Positions 10,460 through 18,472 of a DNA stretch of 64,000 nt are shown piece after piece. Source of the DNA: CAWCDJ01 sp963794265 (GTDB lineage Bacteria; Acidobacteriota; Terriglobia; Bryobacterales; Bryobacteraceae); NCBI GenBank assembly GCA_963794265.1, contig CAWCDJ010000001.1, forward strand, positions 744,001 to 808,000, read 5' to 3'. The stretch's first letter is position 1; each line of letters opens with the position of its first letter. The notes beneath the pieces are model-generated. The model saw only the letters and a list, made by a program, of their open reading frames with translations, had not been told where the DNA came from and made no database searches. The position numbers were made by a program, and so were the translations under genes.

Positions 10460-11338
10460 ATGAAAGCCACAACCGCCCTGGATTACCAGGAACGCATTTT
10501 GCGCACGCTGGTACATATCCAGCATCACCTGGACGAGCCGCTCGAATTGGACTCGCTCGCCCGGGTCGCCTGCTTTTCCCCCTTCCACTTTCATCGTGTG
10601 TTTCGCGCCCTGGTCGGCGAACCGGTTCAGGAGCACGTTCGCCGGCTCCGTCTCGAACGGGCCGCAATCCGCCTGAAGCTCCAGGACGAACCCGTGACCG
10701 ATCTCGCTCTCGATGCCGGTTACGAGTCCCACGAGGCGTTTACCCGCGCTTTTCACAATATGTTCCACATGTCGCCTTCCCAATTCCGCGGCGCGCACCA
10801 ACCCGCGCCCGATTCGCCTTCCGGAGTGCACTTCGAAAGCACCTCCGGGTACCACGCGCCCGATTACAGGGACGCGCCGCCGGTCGCGATTCAGACTCTC
10901 TCGCCCGCGCGCGTCGTATTTCTGCGCCACCAAGGCAGCTATGACCAGGTGGGCGCCACCTGGGGCAGGCTTACCTCTTGGGCGGGCCGCCGCGGTCTGA
11001 TCGGCCCCGCCACCCGCTTCCTGGGGATCTCCTACGACGATCCGCAGATCACACCACCCGACAAGCTGCGCTACGACGCCGCCCTGACCGTGAACGCGCC
11101 CGTCGAGCCCGAAGGAGAGATCGGGGTGGCAGAGATCGCCGGAGGCCGTTACGCCGTCCTCACGCATAAGGGGCCGTATGAGACCCTCGGCCGAGCTTAC
11201 CAGGCACTGCTCGGCGGATGGCTCCCGGCCAGCGGATGCGAGCTGCGCGATCTCCCCTGCTTTGAGCTGTACCTGAACTCGCCCCAGACCGCACGGCCGG
11301 AAGACCTTTTGACCGTAATTCACGTACCCATCTCCTAG
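10460..11338 (+). CDS. AraC-family regulator with GyrI-like effector domain
   Basis: 292 residues from ATG 10460. Residues about 8-105 are a two-helix-turn-helix AraC/XylS domain (LDSLARVACFSPFHFHRVFR, then VTDLALDAGYESHEAFTRAF and SPSQFR). Residues about 135-290 are a GyrI-like small-molecule-binding (SOUL/BacEffector) domain: VVFLRHQGSYDQVGATW, GISYDDPQITPPDKLRYDAA, YAVLTHKGPYETL. This is the Rob/SoxS/GyrI layout, a sensor of drugs or lipophilic ligands. It starts 23 bases after the hydrolase and may be cotranscribed with it. The longer frame upstream overlaps the hydrolase and is not coding. Confidence 0.9.
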   Translation: MKATTALDYQERILRTLVHIQHHLDEPLELDSLARVACFSPFHFHRVFRALVGEPVQEHVRRLRLERAAIRLKLQDEPVTDLALDAGYESHEAFTRAFHNMFHMSPSQFRGAHQPAPDSPSGVHFESTSGYHAPDYRDAPPVAIQTLSPARVVFLRHQGSYDQVGATWGRLTSWAGRRGLIGPATRFLGISYDDPQITPPDKLRYDAALTVNAPVEPEGEIGVAEIAGGRYAVLTHKGPYETLGRAYQALLGGWLPASGCELRDLPCFELYLNSPQTARPEDLLTVIHVPIS

Positions 11339-11409
11339 GCCCCGGGGCGGGCGCGTAACCTTCCCGGCGCCCGCCGCATCTCACCTACCAAACCGAAGAG
11401 GCAAAACGA

Positions 11410-12531
11410 ATGCTGACACGCCGCAGCCTGCTTTCGGCCCTGTCCCTGCTCCCCGCTGCCCGCTTTTTGCGAGGCCAAGCCACACAGGACCAGGCCCCGC
11501 CAAACTTTTCGACGGACGTTAAAGTGGTGAACCTTTTCGCCACCGTCCGCGACAAGAAGGGCGAGATTGTCCGGGACCTCACCAAAGACGATTTTGTCCT
11601 GGACGAGGACGGACGTCCCCAGACCATCCGGTATTTCTCCCAGGAAAGCGACCTGCCCTTGACCCTGGGGCTCCTGATCGATACCAGCGGCAGCACCCGG
11701 CGGGTTTTGCCCGACGAACGCACCGCCAGCTACAAGTTCCTGGAGCAGGTGCTGCGCGAAGATAAGGACCATGCCTTCCTGATCCACTTCGATTTCCAGG
11801 TCGAATTACTGCAGGACCTCACCAGCTCCCGCGCCAAGCTCGAACGGGCTCTGAACGATATGGACACTGCCCAACTGCAGCAGCGCTCCGGCGGCGGTAA
11901 CCCCGGTGGCGGCGGTTACCCCGGTGGCGGCGGTTACCCCGGTGGTGGAGGTTATCCCGGTGGAGGTTACCCGGGAGGCGGAGGATACCCGCGCCGCGGC
12001 GGCGGATACCCGGGAGGCGGCCAGCGGCGGCGCGGAGGCGGCACCGATCTTTACGACGCCATCTTCCTGGCCTCCGACGAGCTGATGCGCAAGCAGAAAG
12101 GACGCAAAGCCCTGATCCTGATGTCCGATGGCGCCGATACCGGCAGCCGGGAGACTCTCGAGAATGCCGTGGAAGCCGCTCAGCGCGCCGATACGCTGGT
12201 GTATTCCATCCTGTTCCAGGATCCCGAGTTCAGTTCCCTGGGCGGTGGTTTCGGCCGCATGGGGCGGATGGGCCGCTTCCCCTCGGAACAGCCCGACGGC
12301 CGGAAGGTGATGCAGCAGATCTCGCGCGAAACCGGCGGACGCTTCTTCGAGGTTTCGCACAAGATGCCGATCAACAGCGTCTTCTCGGAGATCGAAGAAG
12401 ACCTGCGCAACCAGTACAGCATCGGCTACACACCCGACAGCTCCACGTCCAGCGGATACCGCCACATCCACCTCACCACCACCCGGAAGGGGGATACCGT
12501 GCAGACGCGGGAAGGCTACTACCCGGCGTAG
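11410..12531 (+). CDS. VWFA-related protein of the acidobacterial type, secreted
   Basis: 373 residues with a twin-arginine-like start (MLTRRSLLSALSLLPAARFL). The VWFA-related acidobacterial domain begins FATVRDKKGEIVRDLTKDDF and carries a MIDAS motif DTSGST near residue 96, with LMSDGADTG later. A Gly/Pro/Tyr-rich tandem repeat (GGGYPG units, residues about 160-205) is inserted in the middle of the VWA fold. The C-terminal part, NQYSIGYTPD, is also typical of these proteins. They are common in Acidobacteria, with no known biochemical role; metal-dependent binding of protein ligands is expected from the fold. A GAGGC ribosome site precedes the ATG. Confidence 0.9.
   Translation: MLTRRSLLSALSLLPAARFLRGQATQDQAPPNFSTDVKVVNLFATVRDKKGEIVRDLTKDDFVLDEDGRPQTIRYFSQESDLPLTLGLLIDTSGSTRRVLPDERTASYKFLEQVLREDKDHAFLIHFDFQVELLQDLTSSRAKLERALNDMDTAQLQQRSGGGNPGGGGYPGGGGYPGGGGYPGGGYPGGGGYPRRGGGYPGGGQRRRGGGTDLYDAIFLASDELMRKQKGRKALILMSDGADTGSRETLENAVEAAQRADTLVYSILFQDPEFSSLGGGFGRMGRMGRFPSEQPDGRKVMQQISRETGGRFFEVSHKMPINSVFSEIEEDLRNQYSIGYTPDSSTSSGYRHIHLTTTRKGDTVQTREGYYPA
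11889..12024 (+). repeat. In-frame GGGYPG tandem repeat inside the VWFA gene
   Basis: Consecutive 15- to 18-base units (GGCGGCGGTTACCCCGGT and variants) encode GGGYPG and GGYPG hexa/pentapeptides, about seven copies, the last broken by RR. The first two tyrosine-containing units are identical at the DNA level, and the later ones differ at third positions, so expansion looks partly recent. Confidence 0.9.
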
Positions 12532-12542
12532 CCCCTCACCCG

Positions 12543-14123
12543 TCATTCGACTTCGCCGAGCACGCCATCCACATCGCAGGCGCCGGAGAGCGTGCCGAGG
12601 CAATGTCCCCAATCTCCCGCCAGGCGGGAGGCGCAAAAGGCATCGGCCACCGCCGCCGGACGGAAGCGAATGAGCAGCGACGCCTGTAGGGCCAGCGCCA
12701 GCCGCTCGGCCAGCCTCCGCGCCTGCGCCTCCGGAACGTTGGCGTCCAGCGCCTCGATCGATTGCGCGAGCCGCGGGTCGTTCGCCAGGCGGATCTCGGC
12801 CCGCATCCGCTCCAGGGTTTCCGGCTCCCGCCCGATGGCCCGCAGGACGTCCAGTGCGATCACGTTTCCGGAGCCTTCCCAGATGGAATTCAGCGGCGCC
12901 TCGCGGAACAGCCGCGGCATCATGCTCTCGTCCACGTAGCCGTTGCCGCCCAGACATTCGAGAGCTTCGGCCGCCAGCGGAGCCGCGCGCTTCGACACCC
13001 AATACTTCCCGGCGGCCACGGCCAGCCGCGCAAACGGCCGGTCTCCTTCATCGAACGCGCGCGCCAGGCGCATCGCCAAAACTGTGGCGGCTTCGGATTC
13101 GAGCGTCAGGTCGGCCAGCACGGCGCGCATCAACGGCTGCCGGATCAGCGCGCGCCCAAAGGCATGCCGGTATCGCGCGTGGTGTACGGCCTCCGCCAGC
13201 GCGCGCCTCATCAGCGCGGCGGACCCGATCACGCAATCGAGGCGGGTGTGGTGCACCATCTCGATAATCGTGGCAACTCCCCGCCCCTCCTCGCCCAGGA
13301 GCCGCCCCCACGCGCCGTGAAATTCCACTTCGGCCGAAGCGTTCGACCGGTTCCCCAGTTTCGGCTTGAGCCGCTGCAAGTGAAACGCATTGGGCCTTCC
13401 CTCCGGCGTCCATCGCGGAAGGAAAAAACAGGAAAGCCCGCGCGGGGCCTGCGCCAGCACTAGAAACGCATCGCTCATCGGGGCTGAGCAGAACCACTTG
13501 TGGCCATGCAGAAGGTATTCGCTGCGGTTCAACGATTCGGCCCGTGTGGTGTTCGCCCGGACATCCGAACCGCCCTGCTTCTCCGTCATCGCCATGCCGA
13601 TCAGGACGCCCTGTTTTTCGGCCCCCGGACGAAACGCCGGGTCGTATCGCCGGGAAAACACCTTCGGGCTCCACTCCGCGGCCAGCGACTCATCGTGGCG
13701 GAGCACCGGCACCGCGGCATAGGTCATCGAAATCGGGCAAATGTGTCCCGCTTCGTTTTCGGACGCCAGCATGGCCAGCGCGCCCCGCGCCACATGCGCG
13801 CCGGGCCGCCCCTCCGACCACGGCATGCTGTGAATGCCGTGCTCCACCGCCAGGCTCATCAAATGGTGCCATGCGGGATGAAATTCAACCATATCCCGCC
13901 GGTTGCCGTAGCGGTCATGGGTGTGGAGCACCGGAGAATACTCATTCGCCAGCACGCCCCACTCCATCGCCTGTGAGGATCCCGCCACGCGGCCGTATTC
14001 GGCCAGCAGTCCGCAGGCCCACCCCGCGCCTTCGCGCGCCACGGCGTCCTCGAGGACCCGATCGGTCGAAAACAGGTTCAGATCGGCCAGCGGTGGGGGT
14101 TGGTTCAGAACCTCGTCACCCAC
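12543..14123 (-). CDS. aidB: AidB-like acyl-CoA dehydrogenase
   Basis: 526 residues. The N-terminus, VLNQPPPLADLNLFSTD, is the AidB signature. The acyl-CoA dehydrogenase core shows ISMTYAAVPVLRHD, GMAMTEKQGGSDVRANTT (FAD-contacting loop), GHKWFCSAPMSDAFLVLAQ, and LECLGGNGYVDESMMPRLFREAP near 390-410. Length agrees with AidB (about 540). In E. coli AidB belongs to the alkylation (Ada) response and binds DNA; in many bacteria the homologue acts as an isovaleryl-type acyl-CoA dehydrogenase. No ada or alkB gene is visible next to it. It converges with the VWFA gene over 11 bases. Confidence 0.9.
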   Translation of the reverse strand: MGDEVLNQPPPLADLNLFSTDRVLEDAVAREGAGWACGLLAEYGRVAGSSQAMEWGVLANEYSPVLHTHDRYGNRRDMVEFHPAWHHLMSLAVEHGIHSMPWSEGRPGAHVARGALAMLASENEAGHICPISMTYAAVPVLRHDESLAAEWSPKVFSRRYDPAFRPGAEKQGVLIGMAMTEKQGGSDVRANTTRAESLNRSEYLLHGHKWFCSAPMSDAFLVLAQAPRGLSCFFLPRWTPEGRPNAFHLQRLKPKLGNRSNASAEVEFHGAWGRLLGEEGRGVATIIEMVHHTRLDCVIGSAALMRRALAEAVHHARYRHAFGRALIRQPLMRAVLADLTLESEAATVLAMRLARAFDEGDRPFARLAVAAGKYWVSKRAAPLAAEALECLGGNGYVDESMMPRLFREAPLNSIWEGSGNVIALDVLRAIGREPETLERMRAEIRLANDPRLAQSIEALDANVPEAQARRLAERLALALQASLLIRFRPAAVADAFCASRLAGDWGHCLGTLSGACDVDGVLGEVE

Positions 14124-14143
14124 AGCCCAATCCTACACCCGCA

Positions 14144-14872
14144 TTACGGCGTCCGGCGCCACTTCCGCCCGCCTAGCCCCACCGCCATCAGCCCGATGCC
14201 CAGGCCGATCAGTACGAAGGCTGACGGTTCCGGCACCGGTGAGCTTAGCGCCGGGGGGTTCACGATGATCGGCGGAGGGGAATCGAGCAGTTGCAGAAAT
14301 TCCTGGTTGCTGGCAAACGGCTCCGACGGAGTGAGGATCCGCAGACGCGAATAGACCTCAACGTTCTGCGGAGCATTCAAGAGGACCGCTTCCGCCGCGT
14401 CGCTCAACAGAGTCCCGGCCGTTGCGTCAGGCAGAACCACCGAAGGCGTGAACAGCGCCCACAGCGCATACTGGTAATCAGCCGTAAGATCGAGCAGTTC
14501 TCCCGGGCCGGTCTGTTCAAGGCCGTTCAGCAGCAGCGCCGCCTCCTCGTAACGCGCCGTCGATGCCCGGCTGTCGCTCGGTCCCGCGAAACGGGCGTAC
14601 TCCAGGGGGTCGCTGCCCGCCAGAGTCGACGCGTCGTAAGTCAGCGATCCCGAGGGCATGTAGGTGGTATGGCTGAAATCGTCGCAAACCAGAAGCTGAT
14701 TCGCCACCCCGTCCACCGTCGCGAGGGCAAACCCGTTGAACGTGCCGAACTCGGTGTTAATCGGCAATCCAGTGAACTCGATCGAAGTACCGGCCGCAAC
14801 TCCGCTAATCGAAAGCAAAAAAAATAACTTAAACACATACCGAGTGTGTGGCTGACAGGCGCGGCCGTCCAT
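14144..14872 (-). CDS. PEP-CTERM surface-sorting protein
   Basis: 242 residues (or 230 from a GTG at 14836, which starts directly at the signal peptide VFKLFFLLSISGVAAGTS). The C-terminus has the full PEP-CTERM signal: PVPEPSAFVLIGLGIGLMAV, then GRKWRR. Such proteins are exported, cut near PEP by exosortase and attached to or released from the surface, commonly with exopolysaccharide. The body is acidic and low in Cys, as usual for this group, and is not a recognisable enzyme. No exosortase gene is in the window. It lies 20 bases downstream of, and on the same strand as, nothing obvious; the aidB gene follows it. Confidence 0.85.
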   Translation of the reverse strand: MDGRACQPHTRYVFKLFFLLSISGVAAGTSIEFTGLPINTEFGTFNGFALATVDGVANQLLVCDDFSHTTYMPSGSLTYDASTLAGSDPLEYARFAGPSDSRASTARYEEAALLLNGLEQTGPGELLDLTADYQYALWALFTPSVVLPDATAGTLLSDAAEAVLLNAPQNVEVYSRLRILTPSEPFASNQEFLQLLDSPPPIIVNPPALSSPVPEPSAFVLIGLGIGLMAVGLGGRKWRRTP

Positions 14873-15118
14873 AGGCCGGAAGTCGTGATTTCGATACCCA
14901 CAACGTCCTGTGGACTACGTTAAGACACTTACATCGCCGCGCACCCGTTTACACGCAGTTTTTCCCCCTGATTGGCAAGCGAACTGCATACTATACCAGT
15001 GGACGAGCCACTTACAACGGCAATCCTATGCCCGGAAATTACATGCTCGACCGATTACGGCTCCCTGGCAGGGGAATTGCAGTCACTAACAGCGAATCTC
15101 TCTTGAGAGGTGGAATCA
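14873..15118. other. Divergent intergenic region between PEP-CTERM and peptidoglycan-binding genes
   Basis: 246 bases without a gene, less GC-rich than its neighbours. The only site I can name in it is the sigma-54-like promoter at 14973. A strong ribosome site for the plus-strand gene (TTGAGAGG) ends at about 15110. Confidence 0.6.
14973..14988 (+). promoter_or_regulatory. Candidate sigma-54 (-24/-12) promoter
   Basis: TGGCAAGCGAACTGCA matches the sigma-54 consensus TGGCAC-N5-TTGCA at 9 of the 11 defined bases, with the invariant GG and GC pairs at the correct distance (10 bases between). It points towards the peptidoglycan-binding gene; the start site would be near 15000, giving a leader of about 120 bases. 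No enhancer-binding regulator lies next to it. Confidence 0.45.
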
Positions 15119-15844
15119 ATGAAGGGTATCCACATGAACATTCAACGATTTGCACTATCCTTGACGGCAGCAGTTTGCATGGCGGGCCTCCCCGCTCTTG
15201 CTAGTACATCGAATTCGGGATCCCAGTCGAACTCCATGTCGACTCACCACATGCACTCGCGTTCGGCATTCTCCAGCTCGACCGTCCGCAGCGTGCAGAG
15301 GCAACTGAAAGCCGACGGCTTCTACCACGGCAAGATCGATGGAATCAGCGGTCCGAAGACCCGTGCTGCCGTCCGTGCCTACCAGCGTGACAACAAGCTT
15401 GCCACCACCGGCAGAATCGACAGTGCAACGTTGAGGCGCCTGGGCGTGCACGCCCGGATGGGGCAGGCGGCCCGCTCGTCGCAGCGTATGTCTCAAAGCT
15501 ATGGCACTTCGGCCAACCGGATGAACAACAGCTCCAATATGGGCATGAACAACCCGAACACGTTCGGAAACTCCGCCAACCGGGTCAACTCGCCTTCCGC
15601 GAATCTTCCCAAGGACACGATCAAAGCTGCCCAGCATGAGCTGAAGCAGAGCGGAATGTACAACGGAGCCATCAACGGCAACTGGGACTCCGCAACTCAG
15701 ACCGCCGTCCGCGACTACCAGCAGAAGGCCAACTTGACCGTGACCGGCGAGCTCGATCAGCCAACGCTGAAAGCCCTCGGGGTTCCAACCGGCAACCAGT
15801 CGAATCCAGGCTCCGAGAATCCTCAACCGCAACCGCAGCAGTAG
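15119..15844 (+). CDS. Secreted protein with two peptidoglycan-binding (PG_binding_1) domains
   Basis: 241 residues from ATG 15119, with GAGAGG nine bases upstream. A signal peptide spans residues about 1-29 (FALSLTAAVCMAGLPALA). Two PG_binding_1 modules follow: VRSVQRQLKADGFYHGKIDG to LRRLGV (about 55-110) and IKAAQHELKQSGMYNGAING to LKALGV (about 165-225). They are joined by an Asn/Ser/Met-rich linker with repeats like NSANRxN. There is no catalytic domain, so it probably binds cell wall or spaces a partner. Pro/Gln-rich tail. A sigma-54-like promoter lies 130 bases upstream and a strong hairpin follows. Confidence 0.9.
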   Translation: MKGIHMNIQRFALSLTAAVCMAGLPALASTSNSGSQSNSMSTHHMHSRSAFSSSTVRSVQRQLKADGFYHGKIDGISGPKTRAAVRAYQRDNKLATTGRIDSATLRRLGVHARMGQAARSSQRMSQSYGTSANRMNNSSNMGMNNPNTFGNSANRVNSPSANLPKDTIKAAQHELKQSGMYNGAINGNWDSATQTAVRDYQQKANLTVTGELDQPTLKALGVPTGNQSNPGSENPQPQPQQ

Positions 15845-15862
15845 CATCCATCGCCTCGGACC

Positions 15863-15888
15863 ACGGGCCGGTTGGTTGGCCGGCCCGT
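15863..15888. terminator. Bidirectional hairpin terminator between convergent genes
   Basis: A perfect 9-base stem (ACGGGCCGG with CCGGCCCGT) and an 8-base loop TTGGTTGG lies between the convergent peptidoglycan-binding and Mn catalase genes. There is no clear T tract, only ATGTCTTCTCT, so its termination strength is uncertain. Confidence 0.6.
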
Positions 15889-15897
15889 ATGTCTTCT

Positions 15898-16590
15898 CTA
15901 GCGCTTCATCACGTGCACCGGGTCTTCGATGTACTCGAACTCCGGCGGCTGGTTCCAGGGCCCGCGCTGGTCGGCGGCGCCGTCTGAACTCAGATTGAAA
16001 TACAGGTTGACGGTCTTATCGGGCTGCACGTTCCCGAAGAACGGGTCAGTGAGTTTGCCGAGAGATTCGAGCGCCTTCATGAACATGTTGGTGTGCGAGA
16101 TTTCCCTTGTGAGGAGGTGGATGAGGGTCTTTTTGCTGCCTTCATCCGGCGCCATGTTGACCAGGCATTCGTAAGTCTGGCGCGCGCCTCCCTCGGCCGC
16201 GATGTCGGCGCGCAGGTCCCGAACCACGTCGCCGCCTTCGTTGATATAACTGGCCGTCCAAGAAGAACCCTGGCTGTCCAGGAAATGGGGGCCTTTGCCG
16301 CGAACCGCGAACAGCGGGCTGTCGATGCCCGCGCCCGGCTTGACTCCCCTGGTATGGAGTTCGATCAGTTGCCCCACCATTTCCAGGTGGTTGAACTCCT
16401 CCACCGCAATATCCTGAAGCATGTCTTTAATTCCGGGATGGTCGACGTGAAATGACTGCACCCAGTATTGCAGCGCCGCCGTAAGTTCCCCTGTGGCGCC
16501 GCCGAACTGTTCGAGTAGAAACTGTCCGAACTTCGGGTCGGGCCGATCCACTTTCACCGGCTGCAGCAGTTCTTTCCTGTGAAGAAACAT
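15898..16590 (-). CDS. Manganese (non-haem) catalase
   Basis: 230 residues from ATG 16590 (ribosome site AGGAAAGG). It matches the Mn-catalase family, which splits hydrogen peroxide at a dimanganese centre. Putative ligands are all present: Glu35 (GELTAALQY), Glu65 and His68 (EEFNHLE), Glu133 (AAEGGARQTYE) and His166 (EISHTNMF). The length is that of the short form of the family, without the long C-terminal tail. Cytoplasmic. The longer open frame to 16638 has no better start. It diverges from a truncated permease gene. Confidence 0.92.
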   Translation of the reverse strand: MFLHRKELLQPVKVDRPDPKFGQFLLEQFGGATGELTAALQYWVQSFHVDHPGIKDMLQDIAVEEFNHLEMVGQLIELHTRGVKPGAGIDSPLFAVRGKGPHFLDSQGSSWTASYINEGGDVVRDLRADIAAEGGARQTYECLVNMAPDEGSKKTLIHLLTREISHTNMFMKALESLGKLTDPFFGNVQPDKTVNLYFNLSSDGAADQRGPWNQPPEFEYIEDPVHVMKR

Positions 16591-16681
16591 CGATCTACCT
16601 TTCCTGTTGTAAGTTTTCCCGATAAGTCGCGAACGCATTCAATCGTGCGCGACCACGCTTTCCCGACAGAACGCCCCGCCC

Positions 16682-18133
16682 GGCATCCGGCTGGCGCTTG
16701 GAGCCGGGCCAATGGCCCTCGCCCGCCTGCACTTCACCGAAACGCTGCTGCTGGCGGGGTCCGCCACGTTGCTCGGACTGCTGCTGGCCAAGGCGCTGAT
16801 CGCGGCCGCGCCCGCCCTGTTCTATGCCGGTGTCACCTATATCGATTACAACATCCGTCTCGATGCCCGCACGTTTCTCTTCAGTTCGGCCGCGCTCCTG
16901 GTGGTGGCGCTCGCCGGCACTCTGATCCCCTTCAGCAACGCGTGGAAGCAGCGGCTCCTGCCGGCCCTCCAGACCGCACGCACCACCGGTTCCTCGCGCT
17001 GGCTGGCGGTGCTGGTGGTCGCGCAGATGGCGCTGGTGACCGGAGTGACGTGCTCCGCCGGGCTGCTGTGGCGCAGCTTGCAGAACATCTCCGCCATCCG
17101 TCCCGCCATGGACCCCGGCCGCAGGCTGCTGCTGGTCGAAGGGGCCTTCAGCGGAAGCGAAGGCGCCGGCGCCGAAGCGCGCACCGGGACGCTGGCCCGG
17201 GAGGTCGCCGGCTTGCCCGGCGTCGAGAGCGTCGCCTGGGCGCGGCGCGCCATGCTCAGCGGTTCCGGGGGCGGCGGCAAGGTCGCGGTGGAAGTGCCCG
17301 GGCAGCCGAAACTGGAGTTCCCCTACAACCAGGTGAGCACGAACTATTTCGCCACCACCGGAGCGCGCATTTTGAGCGGGCGCGCTTTCCGCGAATCGGA
17401 CAGCGCCCAGGCTACGCCCGTCGTGATCGTCAGTTCGAACGCCGTACGCCGCTTCTTCGCGGGCAGCGATCCGTTGGGCGCCTGGATCAAGGTGGCCGGC
17501 CGAAACCGCCAGATCGTCGGCGTGGCCGAAGACGGACCGCAGAATCACCTTCGTGAAGTCATCCAGCCGTTTTTCTATTTCCCGTTCGCGCAGATGCCCC
17601 TGGCCTACTGCACGCTTTTCGTGGAGACCCGCGGCGAGCCCGGCCTGCTGGCCGCGCCTGTCCGCGGCCGCCTGCGCCGCGCGTTCCTCATTACTGAAAT
17701 GCTCACCATGCGGCAGCACATGCGCAACGCCCGCAGCAATGAAGAGCTTGCCGCGCGGATCACCGGCGGGCTGGCATCCATCGGGCTGCTGCAGGCCGCC
17801 GCCGGCCTTTTCGGCGTGACCCTGTTCGCGGTGGCGCGGCGCACTCCGGAATTCGGCGTTCGCATGGCTATGGGGGCAACTCCGCTGCGCCTCGCCCGCA
17901 TCGTGTTGCGCCAGGCGCTGCTGTGCGTGGCTGTCGCCATCCCTCTCGGCTGGGCTCTGGCCTACGCCGGGCGGCATGCCATCAGCAAGGTCCTCTACGG
18001 AGTAGCCGCGGACGACCCCTGGACGTTTGCCGCCACCAGCATCCTGGTTGCGCTGGTCGCCTGCGCCGCGGCGCTCCACCCGGCGCTCCGCGCCGCCCGC
18101 ATCGACCCCATGACCGCGCTGCGCCACGAATAA
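16682..18133 (+). pseudogene. 5'-truncated ADOP-type permease (remnant)
   Basis: Permease homology starts abruptly at 16682 with GIRLALGAGPMALARLHFTE, which is the middle of the first FtsX domain of a duplicated permease. It continues through the rest of that domain, a second MacB_PCD domain (PGRRLLLVEGAF to YFPFAQMP) and a complete second FtsX domain (FGVRMAMGATPLRLARIVLR), ending IDPMTALRHE. Compared with the intact 884-residue relative at 34.5-37.2 kb, about 395 N-terminal residues are missing. The first ATG (16712) lies inside the homology and no ribosome site precedes it. The body is free of stops, so the loss may be recent or a shortened protein may still be made. Confidence 0.75.
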
Positions 18134-18160
18134 CCGGCCAATCGATCCTACAATTGAGCT

Positions 18161-18466
18161 ATGGTCATCATGCACGTGCACATTCGCGTAAAGCCGGAGC
18201 ACATCGAGGAATTCCAGCAGGCCACCATCGTCAATGCAGCCAACAGCGTGAAGGAAGCGGGCATCGCACGCTTCGATGTGGTCCAATCCGCCGAAGACCC
18301 CAGCCGTTTCGTGCTGGTCGAGGTCTACCGCCACGAAGAGGCCATGGCGGCCCACAAGAGCACCGCGCACTATCACGCGTGGGTCGGGAAGGTCACGGAT
18401 ATGCTTGCCGAACCGCGGACCCGCGCGATGTACCGCAGCATTTTCCCGGAAGAACAGGGATGGTAG
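18161..18466 (+). CDS. ABM-domain monooxygenase-like protein (LsrG/YgiN type)
   Basis: 101 residues, a single ferredoxin-like ABM domain: MHVHIRVKPEHIEEFQQATI at the start, ARFDVVQSAEDPSRFVLVEVY in the middle, and HKSTAHYHAWVGKV with two His, then YRSIFPE at the end. This C-terminal pattern is typical of LsrG-like proteins, which act on phosphorylated AI-2 or on quinones in other members. It is followed six bases later by an iron alcohol dehydrogenase, so the two are likely a unit acting on a small carbonyl or aromatic compound. The exact substrate is not readable. Confidence 0.85.
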   Translation: MVIMHVHIRVKPEHIEEFQQATIVNAANSVKEAGIARFDVVQSAEDPSRFVLVEVYRHEEAMAAHKSTAHYHAWVGKVTDMLAEPRTRAMYRSIFPEEQGW

Positions 18467-18472
18467 CCGCCT

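Noticed and set aside
11889..12024. CRISPR-like repeat pattern
   Set aside because: The 18-base units are contiguous without spacers and keep the reading frame of the VWFA gene, so they are coding tandem repeats. The same holds for 23756-23853.
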